64,000 nucleotides of DNA, from the NCBI RefSeq assembly GCF_019655055.1, contig NZ_BPFA01000009.1, forward strand, positions 62,001 to 126,000, in the 5' to 3' direction. The notes under the pieces were generated by a model. The model did not search any database. It was not told the origin of the DNA and saw only the letters and a program-made list of their open reading frames with translations. Both the position numbers and the translations under genes were made by a program. The DNA comes from Shewanella sp. MBTL60-112-B2 (GTDB lineage Bacteria > Pseudomonadota > Gammaproteobacteria > Enterobacterales > Shewanellaceae). Below, in pieces: positions 44,127 through 53,132 of the stretch (within the stretch, counting starts at the first letter, position 1; the number at the start of each line of letters is the position of its first letter).

Positions 44127-44462
44127 ATGAAAAAAGCCATTCAGCTCGACCCAAACGACAACGTAGCCACGCTACTTGTTGATGCCATTAAAGGCGATGA
44201 GATAGCCGTTATCTCGACTAATAACCAAGTCATTGATGTGGTGACCTGCCTACAAGGCATTACTTTTGGTAATAAAGTCGCGTTAACTGATATCGCCGAC
44301 CAGCAACTTATTACTAAAGCGGGTTATCCAGTAGGCGTGGCGATTATGGCCATCCCTCGCGGGGAATTAGCCCACGTGCAAAATGTGCGTAGCCAACGAT
44401 TAGATATTCCCGACAACATCATTGAAGAAATTATTAAACAGATGCGGATTGAACAAGCATGA
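44127..44462 (+). CDS. UxaA-family lyase/dehydratase small subunit (SAF domain)
   Basis: About 111 residues from the ATG at 44127 (MKKAIQLDPNDNVATLL). A TTG at 44100 would add nine residues and abuts an AGGA. The protein is a single SAF domain: LDPNDNVATLLVDAIKGDEI, then NKVALTDIADQQLITKAGYPVG, as at the N-terminus of altronate and galactarate dehydratases. Here the domain is a separate gene overlapping the large subunit by 4 bases. The same split occurs in sulfolactate sulfo-lyase (SuyA/SuyB). It should bind substrate and help form the active site with the large subunit. Confidence 0.85.
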   Translation: MKKAIQLDPNDNVATLLVDAIKGDEIAVISTNNQVIDVVTCLQGITFGNKVALTDIADQQLITKAGYPVGVAIMAIPRGELAHVQNVRSQRLDIPDNIIEEIIKQMRIEQA

Positions 44463-45640
44463 TGAATAGCTTTATTGGTTTTGGCCGTACAGATGGCAGC
44501 GTGGGTATTCGTAATCATGTATTGATTATGGCTGTAGATGAATGCTGTGACGGCATTGCGCGCGCCATCGCAGACAGTATCGATGACGGTATCGTGGTCA
44601 CCAACTACAACACTTGTATGTACGGTGGCAACGAAGAGATGATCAACACCATGGTACATACGGGCAATAACCCGAATGTGGCTGGTGTGCTGGTGCTCGC
44701 TATGGGCTGTGGCAGTATCGATCCTGAAATCGTAGCTGCGCCTATTCGTGAAACTGGCCGCCCTGCGTTTTCATTAGTGTGCATGAAACAGCAAGGCACC
44801 CGCGCTACCATTAGCCAAGGTAAAGCATTAGCACAAGAGCTACAGCAAGCAGCGAATGCTGCGCCTCGAGTTGAAACGCCAATTTCTAAGTTAGTTATTG
44901 GGGTTAAATGTGGCGGTTCAGATACTAGCTCAGGTATTGCTTCAAACCCGAGTGTTGGTCGCGCAGTCGATACCTTAGTGGATTTAGGCGCAACCGCCAT
45001 TGCCGGAGAACTGATTGAGCTTGTTGGCTGTGAAACCATTTTACGTCAGCGTGCGGTAACACCTGAGGTGGCCGACAAACTAGAGCGCCTTATTCATGAA
45101 GAAGAAGCACGCTGGCACGTAGATGGCGCCGAAGTGGAAACCATGAGTATTGGTAACAGTGTCGGTGGCCTTACTACATTAGAAGAGAAGTCTTTTGGCG
45201 CACTGAGTAAAACTGGTACTCGTGCAATTCAAGGTGTATTGCAGATTAACCATCTAGTCCATGAAAAACCAACTACGCCGGGTTTCTACCTGTCGGAAGC
45301 GACTCACTTATGTGGTAGCGCAGGTATGCACTTTGCGGCTCTGGGCGCACATTTGATTTTATGGACTACCGGCGGCGCAGGCTTTAATAACCCGATCGTG
45401 CCAGTGATCCGTGTGAGCGGTAACCAATATTTGTTAAATGAAGATATAGATATTGACGCATCTGGTATCATGCGCGCCGAAGAAGGTGTAGAAAGTGTAG
45501 CTGAGCGCATTGTGGCCAAAGTTGGCTGTGTTGCTCAAGGTCAACAGACCAACATTGAAGAGATTGGTTATAGCTACTGTAGCTTGTATCAAAAAGACCA
45601 ACGCTTAGAAACGGTATTACGTTTTAAGCCAGGCTGTTAA
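44459..45640 (+). CDS. UxaA-family lyase/dehydratase large subunit
   Basis: 393 residues. Family marks: FGRTDGSVGIRNHVLIM at the start, GCGSIDPE, KCGGSDTSSGIASNPSVGRAVD in the middle (about 145-166) and LWTTGGAGFNNPIVPVIRVSGN near the end. Members dehydrate altronate or galactarate, or eliminate sulfite from sulfolactate. Coupled to the SAF subunit (ATGATG overlap). With the enolase-superfamily protein and the BCCT carrier it makes a small catabolic locus. Product fate is not encoded nearby. Confidence 0.87.
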   Translation: MMNSFIGFGRTDGSVGIRNHVLIMAVDECCDGIARAIADSIDDGIVVTNYNTCMYGGNEEMINTMVHTGNNPNVAGVLVLAMGCGSIDPEIVAAPIRETGRPAFSLVCMKQQGTRATISQGKALAQELQQAANAAPRVETPISKLVIGVKCGGSDTSSGIASNPSVGRAVDTLVDLGATAIAGELIELVGCETILRQRAVTPEVADKLERLIHEEEARWHVDGAEVETMSIGNSVGGLTTLEEKSFGALSKTGTRAIQGVLQINHLVHEKPTTPGFYLSEATHLCGSAGMHFAALGAHLILWTTGGAGFNNPIVPVIRVSGNQYLLNEDIDIDASGIMRAEEGVESVAERIVAKVGCVAQGQQTNIEEIGYSYCSLYQKDQRLETVLRFKPGC

Positions 45641-45733
45641 GATTTTTCAACGTCTAGCCGCTAAGCGCTAGTAGCTAGTTAAGCATCGCCCTTATACTTA
45701 TATAGGTTTAAGGGCTTACCATCGCAGGATGTT

Positions 45734-46636
45734 ATGAATACTACTCAAGTTAGTTCAAGTGCCCGCTTACCGCAGTTATCTTGGTTTATGGCATTCAAAG
45801 CGGTGGCAGACAAACAAAGCTTTACCGAAGCTAGCCGGGAACTGTGTCTGACCCAGTCAGCCATTAGCCAGCAAGTCGCTAAGCTTGAAGCCGTGCTACG
45901 CACCAAGCTGTTTTACCGTGGTGGCAGGCAAATTCAATTAACTGAAGATGGTCGCAGATTGCTGTTACAGATCAATCAACCTATTCAAGAGTTAATGGGG
46001 GTGGTTGACGGTTTCCATCATGATGCCGAGCATTACACGCTGCACATTGAGATGGAGCCTGTTTTTAGCCGCCAGGTGATCAGCAAACTATTACCCAAGT
46101 TTCTAGCCCAATACCCTAAGTTGTTAGTCGGGCAGATGCTGACCACCAATCACTTTGACTTTTTACCGCAAACCGAGCTGGCTATTAAGTGGGGTGACGG
46201 TGAATGGGAAGGCTTTGATTCACAGTTTTTATGTAGCCTAGATTACGTACCTGTTTGCTCACCAGAATACCTAAAGCGTAAACCGTTAACCGTGCCGGCA
46301 GACTTAGCCAATGCGAGTATCATCCACGATAGAGATAACTTCGACTGGCGCTATTGGCTAAACTATTACCCAGTGGCAAAATTAGAGTTGCAAAAGTGCC
46401 ATTACGCCAGTGAAAGCCAAGTGGTGATGTCGTTAGCCATGAGTGGTTTAGGTATTGCTGTGTGTGCATACCAGCAGATCCAAGAGGAGCTAGCGGATGG
46501 ACGTTTGGTGATGCCATTTCCAGAGTTGAAAGTGCGCCATCAACGGGCTTATTATATTTTAACCCGTAAAAACAAACCGCTATCGCCACAAGCTCATAGC
46601 TTTATCCAGTTTGTTCACCAAGCCATGTTGAGCTAA
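45734..46636 (+). CDS. LysR-family transcriptional regulator (GcvA-like)
   Basis: 300 residues. The helix-turn-helix is SFTEASRELCLTQSAISQQVAKLEAVLRTKLFYR (about 29-62), the GcvA-type form. The co-inducer domain follows, with LKVRHQRAYYILTRKNKPLS near the end. It follows the UxaA large-subunit gene by 93 bases on the same strand and probably controls the divergent lyase and transporter genes through the T-N11-A site at 43729. Confidence 0.93.
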   Translation: MNTTQVSSSARLPQLSWFMAFKAVADKQSFTEASRELCLTQSAISQQVAKLEAVLRTKLFYRGGRQIQLTEDGRRLLLQINQPIQELMGVVDGFHHDAEHYTLHIEMEPVFSRQVISKLLPKFLAQYPKLLVGQMLTTNHFDFLPQTELAIKWGDGEWEGFDSQFLCSLDYVPVCSPEYLKRKPLTVPADLANASIIHDRDNFDWRYWLNYYPVAKLELQKCHYASESQVVMSLAMSGLGIAVCAYQQIQEELADGRLVMPFPELKVRHQRAYYILTRKNKPLSPQAHSFIQFVHQAMLS

Positions 46637-46663
46637 TTAATAGTCGAGCCATCAGTAACCGAT

Positions 46664-47314
46664 ATGAAAATCACCAAAGAAAGTTTAGAGTCTCAAGCCA
46701 TACGTTATTTGCGCACGCATATATTAGAAGGCCATATCAAGTTAGGTGAAAAGCTGGTGGAAAGCGCGTTAGCTAAGCAGCTAGAGCTGTCGCGTAGCAC
46801 AATGCGTATGGCGCTAAACTCGTTAGTGAATGAAGGCTTAGTGATCCAAAAGCCCTATTCTGGCTGGCAAGTGGTTGAGATAAACCAGCAAGACTTATGG
46901 GAGCTGTATCATTTACGTGTCGCGCTAGAAGGCGAAGCCGCAGCGATGGCTGCCAAGTGGGCAAGTAGTGATGATAAGCGCCGTTTAGCCGACTTTTTTC
47001 AAGAGTACCAATTGCTGTGTTTGCAGCACAGTGACGACACCCGCAGTATCAGCGAAATGGACTGGCAATTACACCTACTGATCATCGAGATCTGCGGCAG
47101 TGAGCGAATGCTCAATCAATACAAGCAGATCTTATACCCACTGCAGGCGTATATTGCCATCACCCACCAAGATTATGACCTGTCTGACAGCGCCTCAAGT
47201 CATCAGGCATTGGTACAAGCCATCTGCGCAGGCGACGCCGAAACCGCAGCCGAGCAAGCCAGATCTAATATCACGCCAATGTTCCGTGATGTTGATGTGC
47301 TCGAAACAAAATAG
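46664..47314 (+). CDS. GntR-family regulator, FadR/FCD subgroup
   Basis: 216 residues. The winged helix has ALAKQLELSRSTMRMALNSL and LVIQKPYSGWQVVEI. The FCD ligand domain follows, with LYHLRVALEGEAAAMAAK and the metal-ligand-like His pairs (DWQLHLLIIEICG and SSHQALVQAI). FCD regulators usually sense organic acids or sugar acids, which suits the dehydratase locus. It starts 27 bases after the LysR gene and could be co-transcribed. Confidence 0.92.
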   Translation: MKITKESLESQAIRYLRTHILEGHIKLGEKLVESALAKQLELSRSTMRMALNSLVNEGLVIQKPYSGWQVVEINQQDLWELYHLRVALEGEAAAMAAKWASSDDKRRLADFFQEYQLLCLQHSDDTRSISEMDWQLHLLIIEICGSERMLNQYKQILYPLQAYIAITHQDYDLSDSASSHQALVQAICAGDAETAAEQARSNITPMFRDVDVLETK

Positions 47315-47422
47315 TCAGATAAGTTACTGTCCTTACTTGTTTAGTGGACAAGGTATAGAGTGGTAATACTTATTAACTTAGGATAATGGTATAAAAGTTT
47401 AAAATGGCGTAGAGGGCTTAGC

Positions 47423-48430
47423 ATGAAACCGGGTAGAAACGATCCTTGCCCCTGCGGTAGCGAGAAAAAATACAAGGGTTGCTGTATGGACAGTGCTTCA
47501 AAACGGCATGCAGAAGTGTTTGATGACATTGCACAAACCGCAGCAATGAACCTGAACCTTACCCTTGATGAACTTAACTTAGTTACGCAGCAGCGCATGC
47601 ATGAGCGTAATAATCGCTCCGAAACTGATTTTTTTGGCCTTACACCTAACCAAATGTCTAACTGGTTATATGCCCCTTTTAATGAGTTAGCAGGGGTAAC
47701 ATTTAGTACGCCTGATAGCATATCAAGCAGCCCGATAATGCGCTATTTGGCATTAATTCTAGATGAAGCCATGCAGAATAACGGTTCGTTTAAAGCGACC
47801 AGTAAGGGCAACCTACCAACAAAGATAGTCAAACAAGCCTGTGAGCTGCTGCCTGAGTTTGCAGTCTCTCAACATCAAACACATATCAGTATCAGTGAAT
47901 TTGCTGGTAGCAATGAAGATAAATTTAACGCCTTGCACTACGCCCGTATTTTGGCAGAACTAGCAGGCATTATTTACCTTAGAAGTGGTCGATTTCATGT
48001 AAAGAAGTCATCGCAGAAGTTGTATCAGACTCAAGGTATTAATACGTTCTTTCTACCCATGCTCGAAGCCGCAATCTACCAATATAATTGGGGCTACCTA
48101 GATAGTTGGGAGCTAGATATAGATCTACGAACTATCTGGTTGTTTATGCTTTGGCGTCTGCAAGAGCATGGCAGCATTAACCAGCTGGTTGATGAGGTTG
48201 AAACAGCATTTCCAGATATCCTGCTTCAGTTACAATCGGAAGAGCATTTCTCGCCAATAAAGTTACTTAGCATGTTGATTGAATCACGCTTTATTAATCG
48301 ATTTTTACAATTTTGGGGATTTGTGACGTTTGAGCCTAAGCTGGTTTCTATCAGCGAGTTAACGTCTAGGAAAGTTGATATTCAACCGCTGCTGATGCAA
48401 ACCTTTCAATTCAGTATTAACAACCCATAA
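47423..48430 (+). CDS. SEC-C zinc-motif protein of unknown function
   Basis: 335 residues. The N-terminus is a SEC-C zinc-binding motif, GRNDPCPCGSEKKYKGCC (4-21), as at the C-terminus of SecA. The remaining 310 residues are helical with no motif that I recognise. Codon and base usage look AT-richer than in the housekeeping genes. It sits between the sugar-acid locus and a hipBA module and has its own upstream region. Fused SEC-C proteins occur in mobile and defence-related contexts, but no such role is shown here. Confidence 0.75.
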   Translation: MKPGRNDPCPCGSEKKYKGCCMDSASKRHAEVFDDIAQTAAMNLNLTLDELNLVTQQRMHERNNRSETDFFGLTPNQMSNWLYAPFNELAGVTFSTPDSISSSPIMRYLALILDEAMQNNGSFKATSKGNLPTKIVKQACELLPEFAVSQHQTHISISEFAGSNEDKFNALHYARILAELAGIIYLRSGRFHVKKSSQKLYQTQGINTFFLPMLEAAIYQYNWGYLDSWELDIDLRTIWLFMLWRLQEHGSINQLVDEVETAFPDILLQLQSEEHFSPIKLLSMLIESRFINRFLQFWGFVTFEPKLVSISELTSRKVDIQPLLMQTFQFSINNP

Positions 48431-48550
48431 AGGTTTATAAGCTCTGGTAAACATCATCATCTACCAACCTTATGTTATGCCTGCGGCATAGATAGGGTCC
48501 TAAAAATTAGCTTTGAATCGATTGATGATTTAAGTAGGAAATACAGAAAA

Positions 48551-48706
48551 GTGAAACTAAGGTTTCACTTATTACGCTTTTATGCTTCTTTAGTTTCACA
48601 TCTATGTGTTGTTAGAATCCCTTCGATGGAATCAGACTTTAAATACGGCTCTTTACTTTAGCTTTGGTGTGAAACTATAATTTCACTAATTAAGGTTAAG
48701 TGAAAG
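48551..48706 (+). promoter_or_regulatory. HipB-type operator array and promoter of the first hipBA module
   Basis: Two dyads of the form GTGAAAC-N4-GTTTCAC (48551-48568, exact; 48669-48686, with one half ATTTCAC), plus half-sites GTTTCAC (48593-48599) and GTGAAAG (48700-48706). The second dyad contains the -10 TATAAT (48676-48681), 18 bases after TTTACT (48652-48657). Binding there would repress transcription of hipBA. Confidence 0.75.
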
Positions 48707-48718
48707 GGTATTTTCATT

Positions 48719-49036
48719 TTGATTAATATAAATGCTCCAGTTAAACGTGGGGCGGTCATCTTCCCCAAAAATCAGAAGATCCTAAATGCACTGGGTGAGA
48801 ATATCACGCTGGCTATGAAGCGCCGCGGAATAACTCAAGACATGATGCATAAGCGAACAGGGATATCTAAGCCTACTCTGAGAAGGATAGTGAAAGGAGA
48901 CTCATCTGTGTCTATTGGCCACTACGTAAATGTTTTGGCTGTTTTAGGCTTGCTGGGGGACCTTGCTAAAGTAGCACTTGATGATGAACTTGGCAGAAAG
49001 CTTCAAGATATAGAGCTATTGAAGAAAAACCGTTAA
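48719..49036 (+). CDS. hipB: HipB-like antitoxin and repressor (first module)
   Basis: 105 residues from a TTG at 48719, with GAAAGGG about 10 bases upstream. No ATG start fits the N-terminal part of the fold. Helix-turn-helix of the Cro/CI type: AMKRRGITQDMMHKRTGISKPTLRRIVKG (about 32-60). It should bind the GTGAAAC operators just upstream and neutralise the HipA-like kinase encoded 11 bases downstream. The C-terminus is short and lacks the E. coli HipB tail. Confidence 0.85.
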   Translation: MININAPVKRGAVIFPKNQKILNALGENITLAMKRRGITQDMMHKRTGISKPTLRRIVKGDSSVSIGHYVNVLAVLGLLGDLAKVALDDELGRKLQDIELLKKNR

Positions 49037-49047
49037 GGGGGCCTCAA

Positions 49048-50292
49048 TTGGAAATCTACGTTTATGCTGATTGGACTGACTTAGGTAAACCTGTGTTAGT
49101 CGGTAAGTTGAGATCATCAGAAATCAGAGCTAAAGAGCACTTTAGTTTTAATTACGATGAAGATTGGTTAGCTTCTAAGTACGTAAGACAAATAGATCCT
49201 GCTCTACAGTTATATGTCGGTGAACAGCATGCCGAAGATGATAGAAATTTCAAAGTCTTCCTTGATTCATGCCCAGATCGCTGGGGAAGGTTATTGATGC
49301 AGCGTAGAGAAGCTGTGATTGCTCGCCAAGAAAAGCGTCGAGCACGTAGATTATTTGAAACTGATTATCTACTCGGTGTACATGACTCCTTTCGTATGGG
49401 CGCTCTACGTTTTAGTATTTCTGAAAAGGGGCCTTTTCTTGATAATAATGAGGATTTGGCAGCACCAGCGATAACGTCACTAGCTGAGTTGCAGCAAGCA
49501 ACACTAGGTATTGAGGATAAACCCGACTTTGATAACCCTGACTACCTAAAATGGTTAAATATGCTTATCTCTCCTGGATCTTCACTAGGAGGTGCTCGCC
49601 CTAAAGCATCAGTAAGAGAGATAGATAAAACGTTGTGGCTAGCAAAATTCCCCAGCCGTTATGATGATTATGATATAGGGCTATGGGAGTTTATTACTTA
49701 CCAGATGGCGCTTGAAGCTGGTATCAATATGGCTGAATCAAAGGTCGAACTCATAGGGGAACATCATATATTCCTTACTAAAAGGTTTGATCGTGATGTG
49801 GGAGGGAGAAGACTCCACTTCACTTCGGCCATGACGCAGTTGGAGTACTTTGATGGCCGCGATGATGGTGCAAGTTATCTAGAGTTAGCAGAGTTTTTAA
49901 TTCAGAATGGCTCAAACACACAAGATGACCTAGAGCAGCTCTGGACACGTATATTATTCAATGTAATGGTGTCCAACAGTGATGACCATTTAAGAAATCA
50001 CGGTTTTATTCTTGATGCAACAGGGTGGCGTCTATCACCTGCGTATGACATCAACCCTACGCCCAATGCTACCGGACTTCATCTGAATATTGATGATATA
50101 AGCAATGCTCTTGATGTTGAACTTGTATTTGAAGTAACAGAATACTTTCATGTAGATGCTAAGAAAGCTAAAGACATTTATGAAAGAATGGTCGTAGTGG
50201 TATCAGGATGGGAAGAGTTAGCAAAAAAAGCAGGCATATCCAAAGGGGAAAGGGACTTACTTAGGGATTGTTTTTTTGTTGCAGCAGAATAA
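49048..50292 (+). CDS. hipA: HipA-family serine/threonine kinase toxin (first module)
   Basis: 414 residues from a TTG at 49048 with AAGGGGG six to eight bases upstream. Couple domain at the N-terminus, the Gly-rich loop with SSLGGARPKA (178-187) and the catalytic/metal region NSDDHLRNHGF (310-320) followed by LSPAYDINPTP. HipA kinases phosphorylate targets such as GltX and induce dormancy. This member belongs to the GARPK subgroup, clearly different from the second HipA at 57161. A perfect bidirectional terminator begins immediately after the stop. Confidence 0.9.
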   Translation: MEIYVYADWTDLGKPVLVGKLRSSEIRAKEHFSFNYDEDWLASKYVRQIDPALQLYVGEQHAEDDRNFKVFLDSCPDRWGRLLMQRREAVIARQEKRRARRLFETDYLLGVHDSFRMGALRFSISEKGPFLDNNEDLAAPAITSLAELQQATLGIEDKPDFDNPDYLKWLNMLISPGSSLGGARPKASVREIDKTLWLAKFPSRYDDYDIGLWEFITYQMALEAGINMAESKVELIGEHHIFLTKRFDRDVGGRRLHFTSAMTQLEYFDGRDDGASYLELAEFLIQNGSNTQDDLEQLWTRILFNVMVSNSDDHLRNHGFILDATGWRLSPAYDINPTPNATGLHLNIDDISNALDVELVFEVTEYFHVDAKKAKDIYERMVVVVSGWEELAKKAGISKGERDLLRDCFFVAAE

Positions 50293-50331
50293 AAACAGGC
50301 CCATATGGCGTTATGCCATATGGGCCTGTTT
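50293..50331. terminator. Bidirectional terminator between hipA (first module) and nupC
   Basis: A perfect 17-bp stem (50293-50309 with 50315-50331) with a 5-base loop, A-rich on one side and T-rich on the other. It serves both convergent genes. Confidence 0.92.
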
Positions 50332-50358
50332 GCTAACTAGCAGCTAACAATGAGCCGA

Positions 50359-51627
50359 TTAAACAAAGCTCATAAACAAACCGGCAATCGTTGCAGCCAT
50401 TAGGTTAGACAAGATACCAGCAAACAATGCTTTTAAGCCTAGTGATGCGATTTCAGAGCGGCGCTCAGGTACCAAGCCACCAATACCGGCAATCGCAATC
50501 GCTACCGTGCCTAAGTTAGCAAAGCCACACAGTGCAAACGATAGAATCACTTGGGTGCGCTCAGACATCGGCATACCCGTTGCTTCAACAATCGCATCAC
50601 CGCTTAGGTATGGTGCAAGGTTGATATAAGCAAAGAACTCGTTGATGACAATCTTCTGGCCGATGAACGAACCTGCTAATAACGCTTCGTCCCAAGCCAC
50701 ACCCATCAACCAAGCGATAGGGGCAAACACATAACCTAAAATTAGCTGCAAGGTTAGGCCGTCAAAACCAAACCAATTACCAATGCCACCTAACATGCCA
50801 TTCATAAGTGCCACTAAGCTGACAAAGGCAAATAGCATAGCGCCCACAGCCATAGCTAACGACAGGCCATTCATGGTGCCCGTTGTCGCCGCATCAATAA
50901 TGTTGGCTGGTGGATTCTCTTCTACAACGGTTAGGTCTTGATCGTTTACTTTCTCAGTTTGCGGGATTAATAACTTAGCAAACAGTAAGCCACCCGGCGC
51001 CGCCATAAATGAGGCCGCTAACAGGTATTCCATCTTAATGCCTAGCTGGGCATAACCCGCTAGCATGGTGCCTGCAATCGACGCCAAACCACCACACATT
51101 ACCGCAAACAATTCTGCACGGCTCATCTTAGGAATATAAGGCTTAATCAGCAGCGGCGCCTCGGTCACACCTAAGAAGATGTTAGCGCTAGCAGACATAG
51201 ATTCTGCCTTGCTGGTATTAAGGATTTTTTGCAGTGCGCCACCCACAATGCGAACCACCCACTGCATGATGCCTAGGTAATATAGCACCGCCGAAATTGC
51301 CGAGAAAAACACGATAATCGGTAGCACTTTAAAGGCGATAACGAAGCCGCCTGGGCCAAACAGTTCATACATCTTATCGCTAACAAGGCCGCCAAACATA
51401 AACGACATGCCTTCACTGCTGTAACCAATCACGGTTGAAACCGCTTCTGCCATATTAAAAATCACCGCCTGACCGAACGATGAGTAGATAACAAACGCAC
51501 CCATGATTAACTGCAGTAAAAACGCCAAACCAACCGTGCGGTAGTTAATGGCTTTACGGTTTTCAGAGGCCAAAAAAGCCACTGCAAGTAGGGTGATGAT
51601 GCCAACAATACTGATTAAAATTTGCAT
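50359..51627 (-). CDS. nupC: Concentrative nucleoside transporter NupC
   Basis: 422 residues with about nine or ten membrane helices. CNT-family blocks: GGLVSDKMYELFGPGGFVIAFK and ITEAPLLIKPYIP-type substrate loop (GVTEAPLLIKPYI), followed by SIAGTMLAGYA and the GSFIGQKIVINEFFAY segment. It imports nucleosides using Na+ or H+. The nucleosidase gene just upstream on the same strand suggests joint use of purine nucleosides. Confidence 0.93.
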   Translation of the reverse strand: MQILISIVGIITLLAVAFLASENRKAINYRTVGLAFLLQLIMGAFVIYSSFGQAVIFNMAEAVSTVIGYSSEGMSFMFGGLVSDKMYELFGPGGFVIAFKVLPIIVFFSAISAVLYYLGIMQWVVRIVGGALQKILNTSKAESMSASANIFLGVTEAPLLIKPYIPKMSRAELFAVMCGGLASIAGTMLAGYAQLGIKMEYLLAASFMAAPGGLLFAKLLIPQTEKVNDQDLTVVEENPPANIIDAATTGTMNGLSLAMAVGAMLFAFVSLVALMNGMLGGIGNWFGFDGLTLQLILGYVFAPIAWLMGVAWDEALLAGSFIGQKIVINEFFAYINLAPYLSGDAIVEATGMPMSERTQVILSFALCGFANLGTVAIAIAGIGGLVPERRSEIASLGLKALFAGILSNLMAATIAGLFMSFV

Positions 51628-51661
51628 TTGTTTTGTCTATTACTATCTAAGTTGATGTAAA

Positions 51662-51784
51662 GGGGAGGCTAATGTTCTCCCCGATGTTTAGATCAATCTT
51701 TAAAGCATTCTTTAAAGCAATGAAGCGTTAAATTAGCGTTTTTAAAGCGAGCGAAAGCGGGCGGGAATACCATTGTTATTCCCG
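51662..51784. promoter_or_regulatory. Leader of nupC with repeats and hairpins
   Basis: TCTTTAAAGCA occurs twice with a 12-bp period (51697-51707, 51709-51719), and TTTAAAGC again at 51741-51748. Hairpins GGGGAG/CTCCCC (51662-51682) and CGGGAATA/TATTCCCG (51762-51784) flank them. They could be operator or leader structures; no regulator is identified. Confidence 0.45.
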
Positions 51785-51824
51785 TCACTCATCTTGTTGA
51801 TTAGATGCTTTTTTTAAACTGGCT

Positions 51825-52664
51825 TTAAAAGGTCTTAATTAATGCCTTGATGACATCAAGCACATAAACCTGACAATCAATCGCCGTTTGCGGCTCAAAG
51901 TCTTGCTTATGTTGGTCGGTATTAGACAGCACGCGAATACTCACAAAAGGCAGTTTGTAAGCTTCGGCAACTTGCGCAGCCGCAGAGGTTTCCATCTCTT
52001 CAACTGAGGTGCCCATGGTTTCGTGGAACCAGTTAATACGGTCAACTTCACGGTTCCATTCGTCACAGCTACCAATTCTACCCACAACAACTTTGCCTTG
52101 GGTGTAGCTGCTTGCTTGCGACAGGGCGATTTCAACAAGCTTTGGGTCGGCTTTAAAGTGATTGTGCTCAACCACCACGCCGTTTTCACGCAAATACATT
52201 GGCATATCGAAGTTCTGCCAAGTGGTAGGGTGTATGCCTTGGCCTTTTTCCACGAACTCGATTTTGTAAGCGCCCATGTTAAAGCTGGTTTCACCAATGA
52301 CGATATCAGAGCGAAATAGCTTTGGATCGTGGCCACCTGAGGTGCCCTGATTGATGATAGCTCTTGGCTGAAAGTGCTCAATACCAAGGGTGGTTGATGC
52401 GGCGGCGTTAGCCAAACCAATCTCGGTACGTGACACAACAACTGGGTAGCCATCTAATAGGCCTTGCCAGAACGTCCACGCACCAAATGTTTGTTGTTTT
52501 ACATCACTAAGGGCGGCAACAAGCGTTTCGACTTCAACGTCCATCGCGCCTTGAACTAAGATAGGATTTAGCATTTTTGAGGGTAACTTTTCATTGTGTG
52601 GCTGTTCAGAGTTTACGTGTTCAGGGTCTAACTTTTCAGCTGTTGGCTGCTCGCAAGTTGGCAT
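51825..52664 (-). CDS. MTA/SAH nucleosidase-like phosphorylase-superfamily protein
   Basis: 279 residues. From residue 31 it reads as a nucleoside phosphorylase/nucleosidase: [42 protein letters not shown] and, at the end, the active-site [13 protein letters not shown] with [10 protein letters not shown]. The last two supply the Glu-Met-Glu and Asp of MTAN/UP-type sites. The first 30 residues are polar and low-complexity. The true start may be the ATG at 52574, although that has no visible ribosome-binding site. It probably cleaves imported or recycled purine nucleosides. Confidence 0.82.
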   Translation of the reverse strand: MPTCEQPTAEKLDPEHVNSEQPHNEKLPSKMLNPILVQGAMDVEVETLVAALSDVKQQTFGAWTFWQGLLDGYPVVVSRTEIGLANAAASTTLGIEHFQPRAIINQGTSGGHDPKLFRSDIVIGETSFNMGAYKIEFVEKGQGIHPTTWQNFDMPMYLRENGVVVEHNHFKADPKLVEIALSQASSYTQGKVVVGRIGSCDEWNREVDRINWFHETMGTSVEEMETSAAAQVAEAYKLPFVSIRVLSNTDQHKQDFEPQTAIDCQVYVLDVIKALIKTF

Positions 52665-53132
52665 GACAAATAACTTCGAATGGAAAGTGCGCGGATGGTA
52701 GCAACGAGATTTAGGCTAAACAACGAAATGAAAAGTAAAATACTTGTTGCGGTTTCGGTGGCCTATAAAACGCACAACTTTTGGCTTGGGCAGCTAATTT
52801 TTTGGAGCTGTAACCACTTATTTTGTAAGGATATTTCAAAAGGCGTTTATTTGTTGAACACGACAAGAGATTCAATGACTTTAAATTAGAAAACAGTGTT
52901 TAAAAAAACACGCTAGTTAGCAGGGCTGGATTGGGGCTGAGCTGGAGCCGAATTGGATCTGAGTAGAGATTTTAACGGGATAAGAGCAAGGCTTTAGCAG
53001 AACAAGAGCAGGGCTGTAGCGTGGCGAAATAGCGCTTGCTCAGATGAGCGAATGGCGCACTTCTACTTTGAGAAAGGGCCACTCATTTTATCATTGGGAA
53101 TAGGCTGGTGGTGTGTTTAGCTAAGCTACCTA
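52665..53132. other. Gene-free interval between nucleosidase and helicase genes
   Basis: 468 bases. A 69-codon open stretch (52680-52889, plus) has no ribosome-binding site or family resemblance and was left out. Near 52920-53010 short imperfect GAGC/AGCAGGGCT-type repeats occur. AGCTAAGCT (53119-53127) and AGCTTAGCT (53146-53154) form an inverted repeat across the helicase stop codon. Confidence 0.5.

Noticed and set aside
52680..52889. 69-codon open stretch upstream of the nucleosidase gene
   Set aside because: No ribosome-binding site and no coding character; unsupported.
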